Part shown: one piece after another, positions 37,740-46,614 of the stretch
Position numbering within the stretch: position 1 is the first letter of the stretch
Layout of the letters: each line of letters begins with the position of its first letter
Notes under the pieces: generated by a model
What the model saw: only the letters and a program-made list of their open reading frames with translations
The model's database searches: none
What the model was told of the DNA's origin: nothing
Translations under genes and position numbers: made by a program
NCBI GenBank assembly: GCA_013288235.1
Contig: JABDCF010000006.1
Location: forward strand, 1 to 64,000
Origin: Bacteroidota bacterium
GTDB lineage: Bacteria > Bacteroidota > Bacteroidia > Sphingobacteriales > Sphingobacteriaceae
Length of the DNA: 64,000 bases
Direction of reading: 5' to 3'

Positions 37740-37780
37740 TTTCGGATTTGGGAATTTCGATTTCGGATTTGAGAAGTTTG
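37740..37780. repeat. Short ATTTCGGAT-type repeat
   Basis: Two copies of TTTCGGATTTG separated by a TTTCGA unit directly after the TPR gene stop. The same words appear, as an inverted pair, at 63009-63122. Confidence 0.5.
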
Positions 37781-37844
37781 TATAAAAAATGAAATAAAAG
37801 AAATGTTTGTCTATTTTCTCCGTTTGATGTAATATTACTTAATT

Positions 37845-38654
37845 ATGAGAAATATCCTAACCTTAGCTATTATTTTTTTTAGCCTTAAATGCATAGGGCA
37901 AACCTATTCGCAAAGTGATTTTACAGAATACCCAATTCCTAAAGTAAATTCAGATGCATGGCTTAAGTTAGATACCTCGTCAAAAGGATCGTTTATGGTT
38001 TTAGAAGTTAACGGACAACTACGCATTACTAAAGATTCGACTTTAGCTGGTAAGGAATATGCAATATCTGGTGGGAGACTTTTAGCACTCGATTTAGGGG
38101 AGTGGGGAGGGGGCTTGTTTTTTAAACCGGATGATAGCCTTCGACAATCCTTTTTAGTTAACAATAAACCAGTAAATGTCGACAATCAACTTGAGCATTA
38201 TGATTGGATATTGCATAATTATCCTGTTTATGTAAGAAATTTAATCAAAGGCAAGCATCTTTTGATAGCAGGGGCAAATACTCAGTCCCTTGTCCCATGC
38301 AAAAAGGAATGGCTATTTACCCAAGGGATGCTCGTTGGGCCAAACCATGGTTGGTTATCACAACTCGTTATGCAAAATGACTCTTTTACGGTTACTAAAC
38401 TTGTAGATTTAGACGCCGCACCCAAAGTGATAACTGTATATAATGATAAAGTTTTTGTTGTAACCGATAATGGATTTTACCGTATTTCCGGAGGCAAAAA
38501 AGAAACAGTATTGGATAATTTGTTTTGGGCAGGCTTAAATCCAAACTCAATCGCTGTTGTTGACGAAAATCATATTTATGTAGGTATGCATTGCGGATAT
38601 GCAAAGGCAGATTTAGTCAAGAGAGAGATCAAATTTTACAGGTATAACAAGTAA
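37845..38654 (+). CDS. Secreted protein of unknown function, beta-propeller-like
   Basis: 269 residues with signal peptide (KCIGQ-TY). The sequence is built from beta strands with recurring small blades (FMVLEVNGQLRITKD, VITVYNDKVFVVTDNGFYRISGG, SIAVVDENHIYVGMHCGYAKAD), suggestive of a propeller-like fold, but I recognise no family. Own transcription unit on the plus strand; the gene downstream is on the other strand. Confidence 0.7.
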   Translation: MRNILTLAIIFFSLKCIGQTYSQSDFTEYPIPKVNSDAWLKLDTSSKGSFMVLEVNGQLRITKDSTLAGKEYAISGGRLLALDLGEWGGGLFFKPDDSLRQSFLVNNKPVNVDNQLEHYDWILHNYPVYVRNLIKGKHLLIAGANTQSLVPCKKEWLFTQGMLVGPNHGWLSQLVMQNDSFTVTKLVDLDAAPKVITVYNDKVFVVTDNGFYRISGGKKETVLDNLFWAGLNPNSIAVVDENHIYVGMHCGYAKADLVKREIKFYRYNK

Positions 38655-38680
38655 ATTTAATCAATAAACGAGTGTAACGA

Positions 38681-38764
38681 TCAATGAGCATTTCTATTGC
38701 ATTTTACCAAAGTAAATAGTTTAATCTTTAATCCAAATGCTATCAGGGAAATTATTTTTTTCAT
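38681..38764 (-). pseudogene. Remnant of the 5' end of the small secreted protein family
   Basis: The start MKKIISLI and its upstream DNA (AAATTATTTTTTTCAT then TTTGATG on the plus strand) match the starts of the copies at 39355 and 39963; after about seven codons similarity is lost. It may be a third, nearly erased tandem copy. The rest of 38655-38824 holds nothing I can identify. Confidence 0.4.
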
Positions 38765-38824
38765 TTGATGTCGTCAAAAGCTGTAGGCTTAATCAAAAGA
38801 GCTTGATAATGAATATTCTAAATG

Positions 38825-39355
38825 TTATTTTGTAAGTTTTATGCTATTTAGTACGTCACTCAAAATACTCGTTGCATTGTCATAGTCAGATTTGTCAAAT
38901 TGTAATCCCCCAGTTATTGCATTTTGAATTAGCGCTGTTAAAACAATAAAAATCATAATACCTTACATCCCCCGACCATAACTAGTAACAAGGACTTCGT
39001 GATTATTAACAATTTTGATGTTCGATGAATAGTTTTTATCTTTTTTAGATGTTTCATCTAAGCCCTTTTTTCATTTTACTAAATGATTCTCTTCAGTATT
39101 TCCAGCAGAAGTAAAAAATGATATGAAAACATTATCTACCTTATAAAGGTGAGGCGTATGAGTATTTGCAATAGTATTTAAAGCTATTTTATCATTCTTA
39201 AACCGTTTATTTGTGAAAGAGGATACCTGTTCTTTACTCAATTTTTCTGCCCTTGCAGGCAGGCTTATATTTACTGCATCGCTTAAAACGATCTGCTGAC
39301 CTAAACAGGTAAGGGTGTAAATTATGCCAACTATTAGAAAAATTATTTTTTTCAT
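38825..39355 (-). pseudogene. Decayed paralogue of the 39424-39963 secreted protein
   Basis: Start MKKIIFLIVGIIYTLT with signal peptide ending CLGQQ, then SLPARAEKLSKEQVSSF and HLYKVDNVFISFF align along the whole intact copy. An in-frame TGA follows HLVK (39071-39073, codon 95); reading on, DETSKKDK and IKIVNN continue the match. A frameshift follows near 38960-38975, after which LQFDKSDYDNATSILSDVLNSIKLTK matches the intact C-terminus. One nonsense change and at least one indel, so not functional. The upstream eight codons sometimes read before M are not conserved. Confidence 0.8.
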
Positions 39356-39423
39356 TTTGATGCCATAAAAAGGTGACACCCTTAAGTTTAACTTAAATAG
39401 ACTAAAGACAATATTTTAAATGT

Positions 39424-39963
39424 TTATTTTGTGAATTTTATGCTATTTAATATGTCATTCAAAATGTTTGTTCCATTATCGTGATCTGTTTTGTCGAATT
39501 GCAAACAGCCAGATATTGCCGTTACATTACTTGTATTTGTATTACTAAAACAGAAAAATCGATAATATTCAACGTTTCCGACTATATCATTTGTCACCAG
39601 AATCCGGGTATTATTAATTACTTTAATACTTGATGAATAACTTTTATCTTTTTTAGATGTTTCGTCCGACCCTCTTTTCAACTTCATTAAATGATCTTCT
39701 TCAACACTTCCAGTTGTAGTGAATAATGAAATAAGGACATTATCTATTTTATAGATATGAGGAGTATTAAAAAAATTGACAGTATTTAAAGCTATTTTAT
39801 TATTATTAAACCTATTACCTGCAAATGATATAGCTTGTTGCTTATTCAGTTTTTCTGCCCTTGTAGGCAAGTCAATACTTGTTGTATTACTTAAAGCAAT
39901 CTGCTGCCCTATACTTGTAAGGCTGTAGATTACACATATTATCAGTAAAATTATTTTTTTCAT
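39424..39963 (-). CDS. Small secreted protein, possible PsbP/Mog1-like fold
   Basis: 179 residues with signal peptide (LTSIGQQIALS). The mature part has alternating strands, LPTRAEKLNKQQAISF, PHIYKIDNVLISLF, SIKVINNTRILVTN, EYYRFFCFS, and a final helix NILNDILNSIKFTK. This ending resembles PsbP/DUF1795-like proteins, but the match is by shape only. It is 27 bp behind the JAMM-motif lipoprotein gene and followed by decayed copies of itself, so the pair may be functionally linked. Confidence 0.7.
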   Translation of the reverse strand: MKKIILLIICVIYSLTSIGQQIALSNTTSIDLPTRAEKLNKQQAISFAGNRFNNNKIALNTVNFFNTPHIYKIDNVLISLFTTTGSVEEDHLMKLKRGSDETSKKDKSYSSSIKVINNTRILVTNDIVGNVEYYRFFCFSNTNTSNVTAISGCLQFDKTDHDNGTNILNDILNSIKFTK

Positions 39964-39990
39964 CTTGATTTAAATTTATAATGAATAAAG

Positions 39991-41712
39991 TTATAGTTGC
40001 GGGCATTGTAAATTAGCTACTTTTTTGTTGCCATTAGCATCAGTTGTTAATGTTAAAGGCGTATATGTAGTTGAACCTTTTGGCGCCTCATATATATTGA
40101 TCGAATCCCCGAATACCGTCATAAGTGCATATGCACCAGCCTCGCTATCTGACGCTAAGGGATTGGCAGTTTTATAATCGCCACCTATTTTGGCATAGTT
40201 TTCATCAAACGCGTTTAAACCAGTAGTAGGATCTACCGGGCTGGCTTTAAATGTAGTTAAAAGGGTTTGAATAGTACTCCAGTTACTAACGGTAACGATA
40301 AAGCTAACTGTACTGGTAACGACCCCTACTGAAACCTTATTTTTATAAAACTGAATAGCAGATGCGCCGGCAGCCTGAAGGGTTGTATTACTTAATTTAT
40401 CAGGCATAACAAGAACATCGTCCGGAGATGGGGCGCTTCCCCCGGGGTGCCCATGTGACCATCCAACAGTAAACCCATTAGTTGCATCCCATGTAAGAAC
40501 CGGAATAAAACTATCGGTAGAGGCATTAGTCCCCACAGCAGTGTTAACATAAGTACTTCCTGTTAAGCTTTTTAGATTTTGATTAGCCCCATACTCCTTT
40601 TGTGAAGAGTCTGTTTTTGCTAAAATTTGAGTGTTTTGAGCCGCAATTGTTGAATTTTGAGCTACAGAGTCAACATGGCCCACCTGCGAACATGGCGTTT
40701 TAGTCGTATCAACAACCACCGGCTCTGTCACGCTGCAAGGCTCCGTAGTTGGCGGTGGCATCCCGCCATCGCCGCCAGGCGGTAGTGGTTGGGCAACATT
40801 TATAATTATGTTTCGTACTGCATCATCGGAACTCCCGCCTGAAGATGGGGTACATGTAGGCGGTACCGGCGGGGCAGCGCCACCAGGGCTGCCTGTTCCG
40901 GTGCTACCATCGCTGCCGCCGCTCGGTGGGGCCGAGGTATCGCATACATAGTAAATAAGTACCTGGCTAACAATATTGCCGTACCCATCAATTGTAAGAT
41001 CCCAGTAAAAAGTACAAGTAACTGTAGGTGGGTCTAATTCCGCTGTTTTCAAATAAGAAGTACCCACACTTTGGATTGTTTTACCATTTGATTGGGTGCC
41101 TGGTGCTGCAGGTGTTAAAAGCTGGCCGTTTTTAAATTCATAGCCGCCGCTATACTGCCCTTTTGGTGTAAAATAAAATACAAAGCCCGTAAAAGTACTG
41201 TCACGCTTGCGGTAAGTATTTTTCGCGAGTTTACTTAAATCACCTTTCAGGTAGCTTGGGTCAGCCATTATGGTCATGATAAAAGCGCTATATTTTTTGC
41301 CGTCACTTAACAAAATAAAAGAACTCCTGCTGTTTTCTTTGGGATAAATTCCTGTACTTCCACCACTTGATAAGGCAGAGTAAATAGGGGAACTTGACGG
41401 GTCAATCGGCATTTCGATCACATTTTTACCAAGCCTGGTATAAGTTGCGGCATGGTTCCAGTCGGGTTTAGTTACCTGGCTGTAATCATAATTGCTATTT
41501 ACACCCTGAGTAGTAAGCTTGCCGCCATTTGCATTAACAGGATAGGTATTTTCATACCACGCCTTTGCCTGGCTAACGGCAGCGCTTGTTATCGTTGACT
41601 GGGCTTTTGAGTTATCTTTTTTACAACTGTTGATGATAAACGCTATTCCTACAAAAATCAGTGAGGAGACGATTAAACGAATATTTAAACTTTTTAAATA
41701 GAGGTATTTCAT
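39991..41712 (-). CDS. Lipoprotein with JAB/JAMM-like metallopeptidase motif
   Basis: 573 residues; lipoprotein signal ends INSCKKDN. Residues about 30-240 are a strand-rich secreted region (SSFILLSDGKKYSAFIM, GFVFYFTPKGQYSGGYEF). A low-complexity Gly/Pro/Ser linker spans about 245-320. The C-terminal part has E373 (KEYGAN), then VGWSHGHPGGSAPSPDDV with H420, H422, S429 and D432, close to the JAMM pattern E...HxH...S..D (spacing from HxH to S one residue short). This would bind zinc and cut peptide or isopeptide bonds; activity is inferred only. The protein is unlike any family I can name as a whole. Confidence 0.7.
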   Translation of the reverse strand: MKYLYLKSLNIRLIVSSLIFVGIAFIINSCKKDNSKAQSTITSAAVSQAKAWYENTYPVNANGGKLTTQGVNSNYDYSQVTKPDWNHAATYTRLGKNVIEMPIDPSSSPIYSALSSGGSTGIYPKENSRSSFILLSDGKKYSAFIMTIMADPSYLKGDLSKLAKNTYRKRDSTFTGFVFYFTPKGQYSGGYEFKNGQLLTPAAPGTQSNGKTIQSVGTSYLKTAELDPPTVTCTFYWDLTIDGYGNIVSQVLIYYVCDTSAPPSGGSDGSTGTGSPGGAAPPVPPTCTPSSGGSSDDAVRNIIINVAQPLPPGGDGGMPPPTTEPCSVTEPVVVDTTKTPCSQVGHVDSVAQNSTIAAQNTQILAKTDSSQKEYGANQNLKSLTGSTYVNTAVGTNASTDSFIPVLTWDATNGFTVGWSHGHPGGSAPSPDDVLVMPDKLSNTTLQAAGASAIQFYKNKVSVGVVTSTVSFIVTVSNWSTIQTLLTTFKASPVDPTTGLNAFDENYAKIGGDYKTANPLASDSEAGAYALMTVFGDSINIYEAPKGSTTYTPLTLTTDANGNKKVANLQCPQL

Positions 41713-41844
41713 ATACGGATAAAGTTTTAGGATTTATCTTTAAAAAGGCCTATGCCTGATTGGGTGGAAAGCTGCCAATTAAAATCGGATTTCCAAAAAA
41801 AATTTTATTTTAATTATGATTTTGCCAGGATCAATGATTAAATC

Positions 41845-42495
41845 CTATGGTTCTTCAGTGAACCTCACATTATCCTTCATCGCCTGCAAATGATGCCTAT
41901 TCACTTTTTTCTTCACCGCATCAAAATCAAAGTTGTGGTTAGTGCCGCAGTCAAGCATGGTCATATACGCCGAGGGTTTGGTGCTTTCAAAATATTCGAT
42001 GAGGTTACTGCTCCAGATGAGCTGGCAGTTTCCTTTTGTGCGGGTGGCTATTTCGTAAATGCCTTCTTTAAATTCAATATGCCTGATGTGCTGTGATTCC
42101 AGGTTGCCCTGGGGGTAGTAAATGAGGATATTGCCGGCCTCATTTAACAGGGACGCGGCATAATCCAAACTTTCATTGATGGAGCGGGTGCCGGGATCGA
42201 CCGAAAAAGAGCCTGCATGCTTTAGCCACCAATTTTTTTGCATCTGTTTTTTTACCGACATAGTATATAAGCCTTTTAGCGGTTGCTGTTTGTTGATGTA
42301 TTTAAAACACAAAAAAATAGCAAAAAAACCATCCAGAAAGCCAAAATGGTTACACATTAATATGTACGAATGGTTTGGTTTTATATCAACGCCTTTAATA
42401 ACCATTTTATTAAAACGTCGCCGGAAAAACCAAATAAGGAACAAGGCGCCCCGTTTGATAAAGAAAAATGGAAGCGGTTTTGCCTTTATGATCAT
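41845..42495 (-). CDS. PlsC-like lysophospholipid acyltransferase
   Basis: 216 residues. N-terminal hydrophobic segment (FFIKRGALFLIWFF), then the acyltransferase block NHFGFLDGFF (NHx4D form), a variant of the FPEG block at ILIYYPQGNLES, and SFSVDP. Transfers an acyl group to a lipid or other acceptor at the membrane. Its ATG overlaps the alpha/beta hydrolase stop by 4 bp (ATGA), so it is the last gene of the FAS-like cassette and the natural candidate to hand the finished chain to its acceptor. Confidence 0.85.
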   Translation of the reverse strand: MIIKAKPLPFFFIKRGALFLIWFFRRRFNKMVIKGVDIKPNHSYILMCNHFGFLDGFFAIFLCFKYINKQQPLKGLYTMSVKKQMQKNWWLKHAGSFSVDPGTRSINESLDYAASLLNEAGNILIYYPQGNLESQHIRHIEFKEGIYEIATRTKGNCQLIWSSNLIEYFESTKPSAYMTMLDCGTNHNFDFDAVKKKVNRHHLQAMKDNVRFTEEP

Positions 42496-43313
42496 TGTAA
42501 TACCTTAGTTAATGCGGATACAAAGTCCCTTTTTATCATTTCGTGCCCTTCGTCCAATACTATTACTTCGGGCTGCTTAAGTTGCGCAATAAAATCCCGG
42601 CCAATAGTTGGCGGAAAAGTTTTATCGCGTTTGCCAAATATAAATATGCTTTTGATGTTTTGCTGCTGCAGGGCCTGTAATAAACGGGCTTCATCAGTTT
42701 CTAAAAAACGGAGATAAATAAAACAGGCATAAAAATTAAACCTTAGCTCGGGGGTGCCGATCTCTTTGTACAAAATTTCATAAGCCTCGGCATTGATAAA
42801 CCGCAGTTGCCTGAATAATTTTAGCAGGCTGGTCAATCTTTTTTCGGGGAGGATCAGCTTTTCTAAAATTTTATTGCCGGTTTTGTTTCTGCTAAAGAAG
42901 GTGATGAGGCTGCCTGGTTGTAAGCAGGAAGGCGCTGCAACTATATATTCATCGATCATTGGCGCCAATTCCTCGGTAATAATGGTTGCATAATGTGTAC
43001 CCATTGAATAGCCTATTACCGAGAAACGAGCTATACCCTGATTTTGACAAAATTCGGCAAATAAGGCTGCCACTTCTTTTTTGCTGATGCCTTTTTTTAT
43101 GGTTGGTAAACTTTGGTCTTTTAGTTTGGTTTCTTTATGAAAAAAAAGGTCGAACCCCCAGAAGGTATATGTTGAACCGAGGTTGCTTTCTAAAATTTTA
43201 AATTGCTTGCCATGCATCCCGTAGCCATGAAAACACAGCATATGTTTAGGCCCGCTCCCAAATTTGTAGTAATGGAGGTTAACCAGGCCGTTCTCAAAGT
43301 AATGATCGGTCAT
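42492..43313 (-). CDS. Alpha/beta hydrolase in FAS-like cassette
   Basis: 273 residues: oxyanion region MLCFHGYGMHGKQF, nucleophile elbow VIGYSMGTHYATI, Asp in FIFGKRDKTFPPT, His in LDEGHEMI. Complete catalytic triad. Could be a thioesterase releasing the chain from the ACP, or an acyltransferase. Overlaps both neighbours by 4 bp, which binds it to the PPTase and PlsC-like genes. Confidence 0.87.
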   Translation of the reverse strand: MTDHYFENGLVNLHYYKFGSGPKHMLCFHGYGMHGKQFKILESNLGSTYTFWGFDLFFHKETKLKDQSLPTIKKGISKKEVAALFAEFCQNQGIARFSVIGYSMGTHYATIITEELAPMIDEYIVAAPSCLQPGSLITFFSRNKTGNKILEKLILPEKRLTSLLKLFRQLRFINAEAYEILYKEIGTPELRFNFYACFIYLRFLETDEARLLQALQQQNIKSIFIFGKRDKTFPPTIGRDFIAQLKQPEVIVLDEGHEMIKRDFVSALTKVLQ

Positions 43314-43720
43314 GGTGCTGTAGGTTTAGTGTCGATAAAGGCAGCCGCCCATACATAATCGCCATCGTGGGAAATAGTAAGGCTTATTTTTAAATTAAAT
43401 GTCTCTTTATGGATGATTACCTGTGGTTCGCCTGCGATTTTATTGCGGACAATTTCTATCTTTTTCCAGCCTAACGGCGAAGGATCGACTTGTTTAATGG
43501 CTTTATAAACGGCTTCTTTAGCTGCCCATGTGGATGCATAGCGTAACAGGAAATCATCAAACTGCTCGCAATAAACTATTTCGCCGACTATATAAACTTT
43601 TTTTTTGAAAAGGTCATTGAAGGACGCTATAAAATCAGGGACAAACACCAGGTCGTTGCCAACTGCAAATGTTTTGCCTGTGGTAATTTCATTTAGGGTT
43701 TTTAATAATTCATTCTCCAT
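43310..43720 (-). CDS. AcpS-like 4'-phosphopantetheinyl transferase
   Basis: 136 residues from M at 43720 (a longer start at 43759 would overlap the upstream gene by 50 bp and adds a non-conserved peptide; the chosen one overlaps by 11). Visible: VGNDLVFVPDFIASF (the GxDxV Mg-binding region), FKKKVYIVGEIVYCEQF, RYASTWAAKEAVYKAI (W-x-x-KEA), SLTISHDGDYVWAAAF. Loads the prosthetic group onto an ACP, very likely the dedicated ACP encoded at 46351-46614. Confidence 0.87.
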   Translation of the reverse strand: MENELLKTLNEITTGKTFAVGNDLVFVPDFIASFNDLFKKKVYIVGEIVYCEQFDDFLLRYASTWAAKEAVYKAIKQVDPSPLGWKKIEIVRNKIAGEPQVIIHKETFNLKISLTISHDGDYVWAAAFIDTKPTAP

Positions 43721-44522
43721 CAATGCCAATCCCCATAATATTAAAGCCGCCATCGACAAAATGGATATTCCCGGTTATTTTTTTTGAAAGATCAGAGAAA
43801 TAGTAAAGAGCAGTATCAGCAACATCGCCGGCATCAACATTGCCAAGCGGCGCCGTCATCTTTCCAATTTTTCGCAATTTACGTACACCTGTAACCGCTC
43901 CCGATGAAGTGGTCATCACCAACCCTGCAGAAATGGCGTTTACACGCACATTTATATCCCTGAAATGATTAGCCAGGTAAAGCATGATATTTTCAAGCGC
44001 TGCCTTATTAATGGCCATGCCGGCGTAATCAGGGAAAACCCGTTGCGACGCATTGTAAGTGAGTGTTAAAATAGATGCATTTTTTGCCAGCAACGGCTTT
44101 GCAACCCTGCTGATGCGGAGCAACGAGTAAGCGCTGATATTGAACGAATCCATCAAATCCTCAAAAGGGATATCAAGGTAGGAGGGGGCGGGTTCACTGC
44201 TGCCGGGCAGGCTGTAGCACATCACTTGCTGGTTGCCAAAAGCGATGCCGTGTAAAATGTAGTCAATTGGCCCGGCTGTTTGGTTTACCATTTGCAGAAA
44301 GGTGGCTATTTCAGCTTCGTCCCTTACATCAACTTGCGCTGATAAACGGTTGTCCATGCCATTTTTTTGCATCAGGAATAGAACTTCCTCTTTCGTGTCG
44401 GCAACATAACTCAACGCAACTTTACACCCTGATAGATGCAGCTTTACCGCAACAGCATAAGCAATGGAACTTTCGTTACGAACGCCAAATACTACAGCTA
44501 CTTTGTCTTTGTTGTGGATCAT
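43710..44522 (-). CDS. FabI-like enoyl-ACP reductase / SDR
   Basis: 270 residues, Rossmann fold with GVRNESSIAYAVAVKL (FabI-type nucleotide loop), QVDVRDEAEI, ILHGIAFG, LTYNASQRVFPDYAGMAINKAALE (Tyr-x6-Lys catalytic pair of FabI) and AISAGLV...ITGNIHFVDGGFNI. Probably reduces the 2,3-double bond of an acyl-ACP with NAD(P)H. It is paralogous to, not replacing, a housekeeping enzyme (unseen here). The promoter side faces a 476-bp gap with the tandem repeats. Confidence 0.88.
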   Translation of the reverse strand: MIHNKDKVAVVFGVRNESSIAYAVAVKLHLSGCKVALSYVADTKEEVLFLMQKNGMDNRLSAQVDVRDEAEIATFLQMVNQTAGPIDYILHGIAFGNQQVMCYSLPGSSEPAPSYLDIPFEDLMDSFNISAYSLLRISRVAKPLLAKNASILTLTYNASQRVFPDYAGMAINKAALENIMLYLANHFRDINVRVNAISAGLVMTTSSGAVTGVRKLRKIGKMTAPLGNVDAGDVADTALYYFSDLSKKITGNIHFVDGGFNIMGIGIDGE

Positions 44523-44565
44523 TTACTGATGTTGGGCCTAATAGGCAAAATTAAATTCTTTTTTG

Positions 44566-44595
44566 ACCCTCTTTGCCGCATGCGGCAGAGAGGGT
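44566..44595. repeat. 30-bp near-perfect palindrome
   Basis: ACCCTCTTTGCCGCA / TGCGGCAGAGAGGGT, 14 of 15 pairs complementary. Lies 44 bp upstream of the FabI-like start. It has no T run on the minus strand side, so I treat it as a palindromic repeat rather than a terminator. Confidence 0.75.
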
Positions 44596-44664
44596 GATCC
44601 AGCGAAGCGCAGATCGGGTGAGTAAACTCGTCGCGATGCATTTGCGCTAATGCCGCTTTAATAA

Positions 44665-44983
44665 GTTTCGTACCTACGGCACGAGAAATGGTTTTATTTA
44701 TTTTTTCTACAAATGTTTCGTACCTACGGCACGAGAAATGGTTTTATTTATTTTTTCTACAAATGTTTCGTACCTACGGCACGAGAAATGGTTTTATTTA
44801 TTTTTTCTACAAATGTTTCGTACCTACGGCACGAGAAATGGTTTTATTTATTTTTTCTACAAATGTTTCGTACCTACGGCACGAGAAATGGTTTTATTTA
44901 TTTTTTCTACAAATGTTTCGTACCTACGGCACGAAAAATGGTTTTATTTATTTTTTTCTACAAACGTTTTGCACCTACGGCGC
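44665..44983. repeat. Six tandem 50-bp repeats, each with a hairpin
   Basis: Units start at 44665, 44715, 44765, 44815, 44865 and 44915; five are identical over nearly all 50 bases and the sixth has a single A and an extra T; a degenerate seventh start follows at 44966. Each carries CGTACCTACGGCACG, which folds as a 6-bp stem (one G-T pair) with TAC loop, followed by a T-rich segment. The array occupies the 44523-44998 gap between the ketosynthase and FabI-like genes. Because 50 is not a multiple of 3, all plus frames stay open, giving spurious ORFs. Confidence 0.95.
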
Positions 44984-44998
44984 ATTTTGATTGGTGGT

Positions 44999-46351
44999 TT
45001 ATATATCCCTTGAAACCGAAATTGCACTATTAGTGCCGCCAAAGCCATAATTGAGGCAAGTAACAGTATTTATCTCTTTAGCAAAGCTTTCCTTCGGGAT
45101 CAAATCCCGATAAGCTTCCAGCGGTTTTTCAGGGCCGGTCCAGTTATCAGCTTTTTGAAAAGGTTCCAGTTCAGGGTTTAGTTTTTCGGAATTTAAGCAG
45201 GGCAGTACTTTTTGTTCCTGCAGCATCAATAAAGCTGTAATAAACTCAACCGAACCCGCAGCACCAAGCATATGGCCGAACTGTGATTTAGGCGCAGTGA
45301 TATGATAACCACTTTCTCCCAAAACGTCAACAACGCTCAATAATTCAATAGAATCACCGGCGGGGGTAGAGGTGCCATGCACCTTAACGACATCCGGTTT
45401 TTTGCCCGAACTATCTAAAATACCTTTCCATAATCTTTTTTGACCAGCGAACGATGGGTAAAACATATCACCATCGCCATCCGAATTATTAAAATATTCA
45501 TCAATTACGGCTATAATGTTTGCGCCACGGGCTTTTGCCAGTTCGTATTCTTCAAGGGCTACGATGCCGCTGCCGAATGAGCATACAAAACCATTCCGGT
45601 TTACATCAAAGGGGCGAGAGCTCTCTTCGGGACTAAATCCGCGGCTTAGTACCTGCATCCCATCAAAACCGATAAATGTTTCCAGTGATGTGCCTTCAAC
45701 GCCGCCCGCAATGATGCGGTCTTGCAGGCCAAATTTTATTAGACGATAAGCATAGCCGATGTTTCCCAAACCTGTTGCACAGGCCGAGCCGATCGCCTCA
45801 CAAACGCCCCTGTTTTTTATTAAACATGATACATTGGCAGCTTCGCGGTAAACCATGGTACGGTCAACAGTATGTGAACCTGCCAGGCGGGTTTTTTTGC
45901 CTAATTCGTAAAAGTTATGCCAGGCAATACGTAAAATAACATTCCCTGCACCGCCGGAGCCAATCACAACACCGGTTTGTTCGGATTGCACTTCTTTGCT
46001 ATCCCAGCCCGCCATTTTTATGGCTTCCTGCGTGCCTAACATAGCCCATATGCAACCTATGTCAGCAGTGGCCAGGTTGCCATCGGGTATCCGGTTCAGC
46101 TTATCGATATAAGTTTCAGGGTAATTATTTTCAGCAAGGGGCGAATAAATAGCCTCCAGCCCCATTTCTTCTTCGGTAATAAAACCCGATACAGACGACC
46201 GGATATTTTTACCATAAGCCAGCGCCTTGTCCCATTCCCGTATTAAGCTTTGGTTGGCAAATAGCTTTTTGCTGAAATCGGGCAAACCGGTACAGGTTGG
46301 GAAAGCCCCTCCCATGCCAACAACTGCCACTTTTCTGCCTGGTATTTGCAT
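44999..46351 (-). CDS. FabB/FabF-like beta-ketoacyl-ACP synthase
   Basis: 450 residues, single KS. C191 in AIGSACATGLGN, first His in KVHGTSTPAGDS, second His in SQFGHMLGAAGS, and Gly-rich end LNYGFGGTNSAIS. Condenses malonyl-ACP with an acyl chain. There is no chain-length-factor partner, so it is unlike aromatic or aryl-polyene type II PKS. Its start codon overlaps the ACP stop by one base, so the two are translationally coupled. Confidence 0.93.
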   Translation of the reverse strand: MQIPGRKVAVVGMGGAFPTCTGLPDFSKKLFANQSLIREWDKALAYGKNIRSSVSGFITEEEMGLEAIYSPLAENNYPETYIDKLNRIPDGNLATADIGCIWAMLGTQEAIKMAGWDSKEVQSEQTGVVIGSGGAGNVILRIAWHNFYELGKKTRLAGSHTVDRTMVYREAANVSCLIKNRGVCEAIGSACATGLGNIGYAYRLIKFGLQDRIIAGGVEGTSLETFIGFDGMQVLSRGFSPEESSRPFDVNRNGFVCSFGSGIVALEEYELAKARGANIIAVIDEYFNNSDGDGDMFYPSFAGQKRLWKGILDSSGKKPDVVKVHGTSTPAGDSIELLSVVDVLGESGYHITAPKSQFGHMLGAAGSVEFITALLMLQEQKVLPCLNSEKLNPELEPFQKADNWTGPEKPLEAYRDLIPKESFAKEINTVTCLNYGFGGTNSAISVSRDI

Positions 46352-46614
46352 TATTGTTCTTTTTCCTTTGTTTTTATAATCAGGTCAACAACATCCTTAA
46401 CCTTTGAGCCTAAACCATCAATATCGTCATCATCAAATTCAACGTCAAATTTTTGTTCAGTTTTAGCAACAATATTTATCATTTCTGTCGACGGCGTGTT
46501 TAAATCTTTTATAAAATCTGTATCCTCAGTTACGCCAACTAATTTTTCCTGGTTTATCGTCCTTACAGTTTTTAAAATTTCAACCAGGCCGTCAATTATT
46601 TCTTGTCTTTCCAT
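46351..46614 (-). CDS. Acyl carrier protein of FAS-like cassette
   Basis: 87 residues: four-helix ACP pattern, IIDGLVEILKTVR, the arm site in DLNTPSTEMINIVAKTE (Ser in TPSTEM; most ACPs have DSLxxxE), EFDDDDIDGLGSKVKDVVDLI. Carries intermediates for the enzymes in this cluster. One-base overlaps with the neighbouring genes on both sides. Confidence 0.9.
   Translation of the reverse strand: MERQEIIDGLVEILKTVRTINQEKLVGVTEDTDFIKDLNTPSTEMINIVAKTEQKFDVEFDDDDIDGLGSKVKDVVDLIIKTKEKEQ

Noticed and set aside
43721-43759. Longer N-terminus for the AcpS-like protein
   Set aside because: Adds 13 residues that are only the reverse-frame reading of the FabI-like gene end; M at 43720 fits family length and spacing.
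44566-44595. Rho-independent terminator after the ketosynthase gene
   Set aside because: The stem is strong but on the minus strand it is followed by an A-rich, not T-rich, stretch and lies over 400 bp from the stop; kept as a palindromic repeat only.
44665-44983. CRISPR array
   Set aside because: The 50-bp units abut with no variable spacers and no cas genes are present; they are plain tandem repeats.
44688-45033. Three overlapping ORFs of 91-106 residues with repeated peptide units
   Set aside because: They arise from the 50-bp tandem repeat: the same DNA read in three frames gives a repeated peptide. No start context, no protein-like composition.
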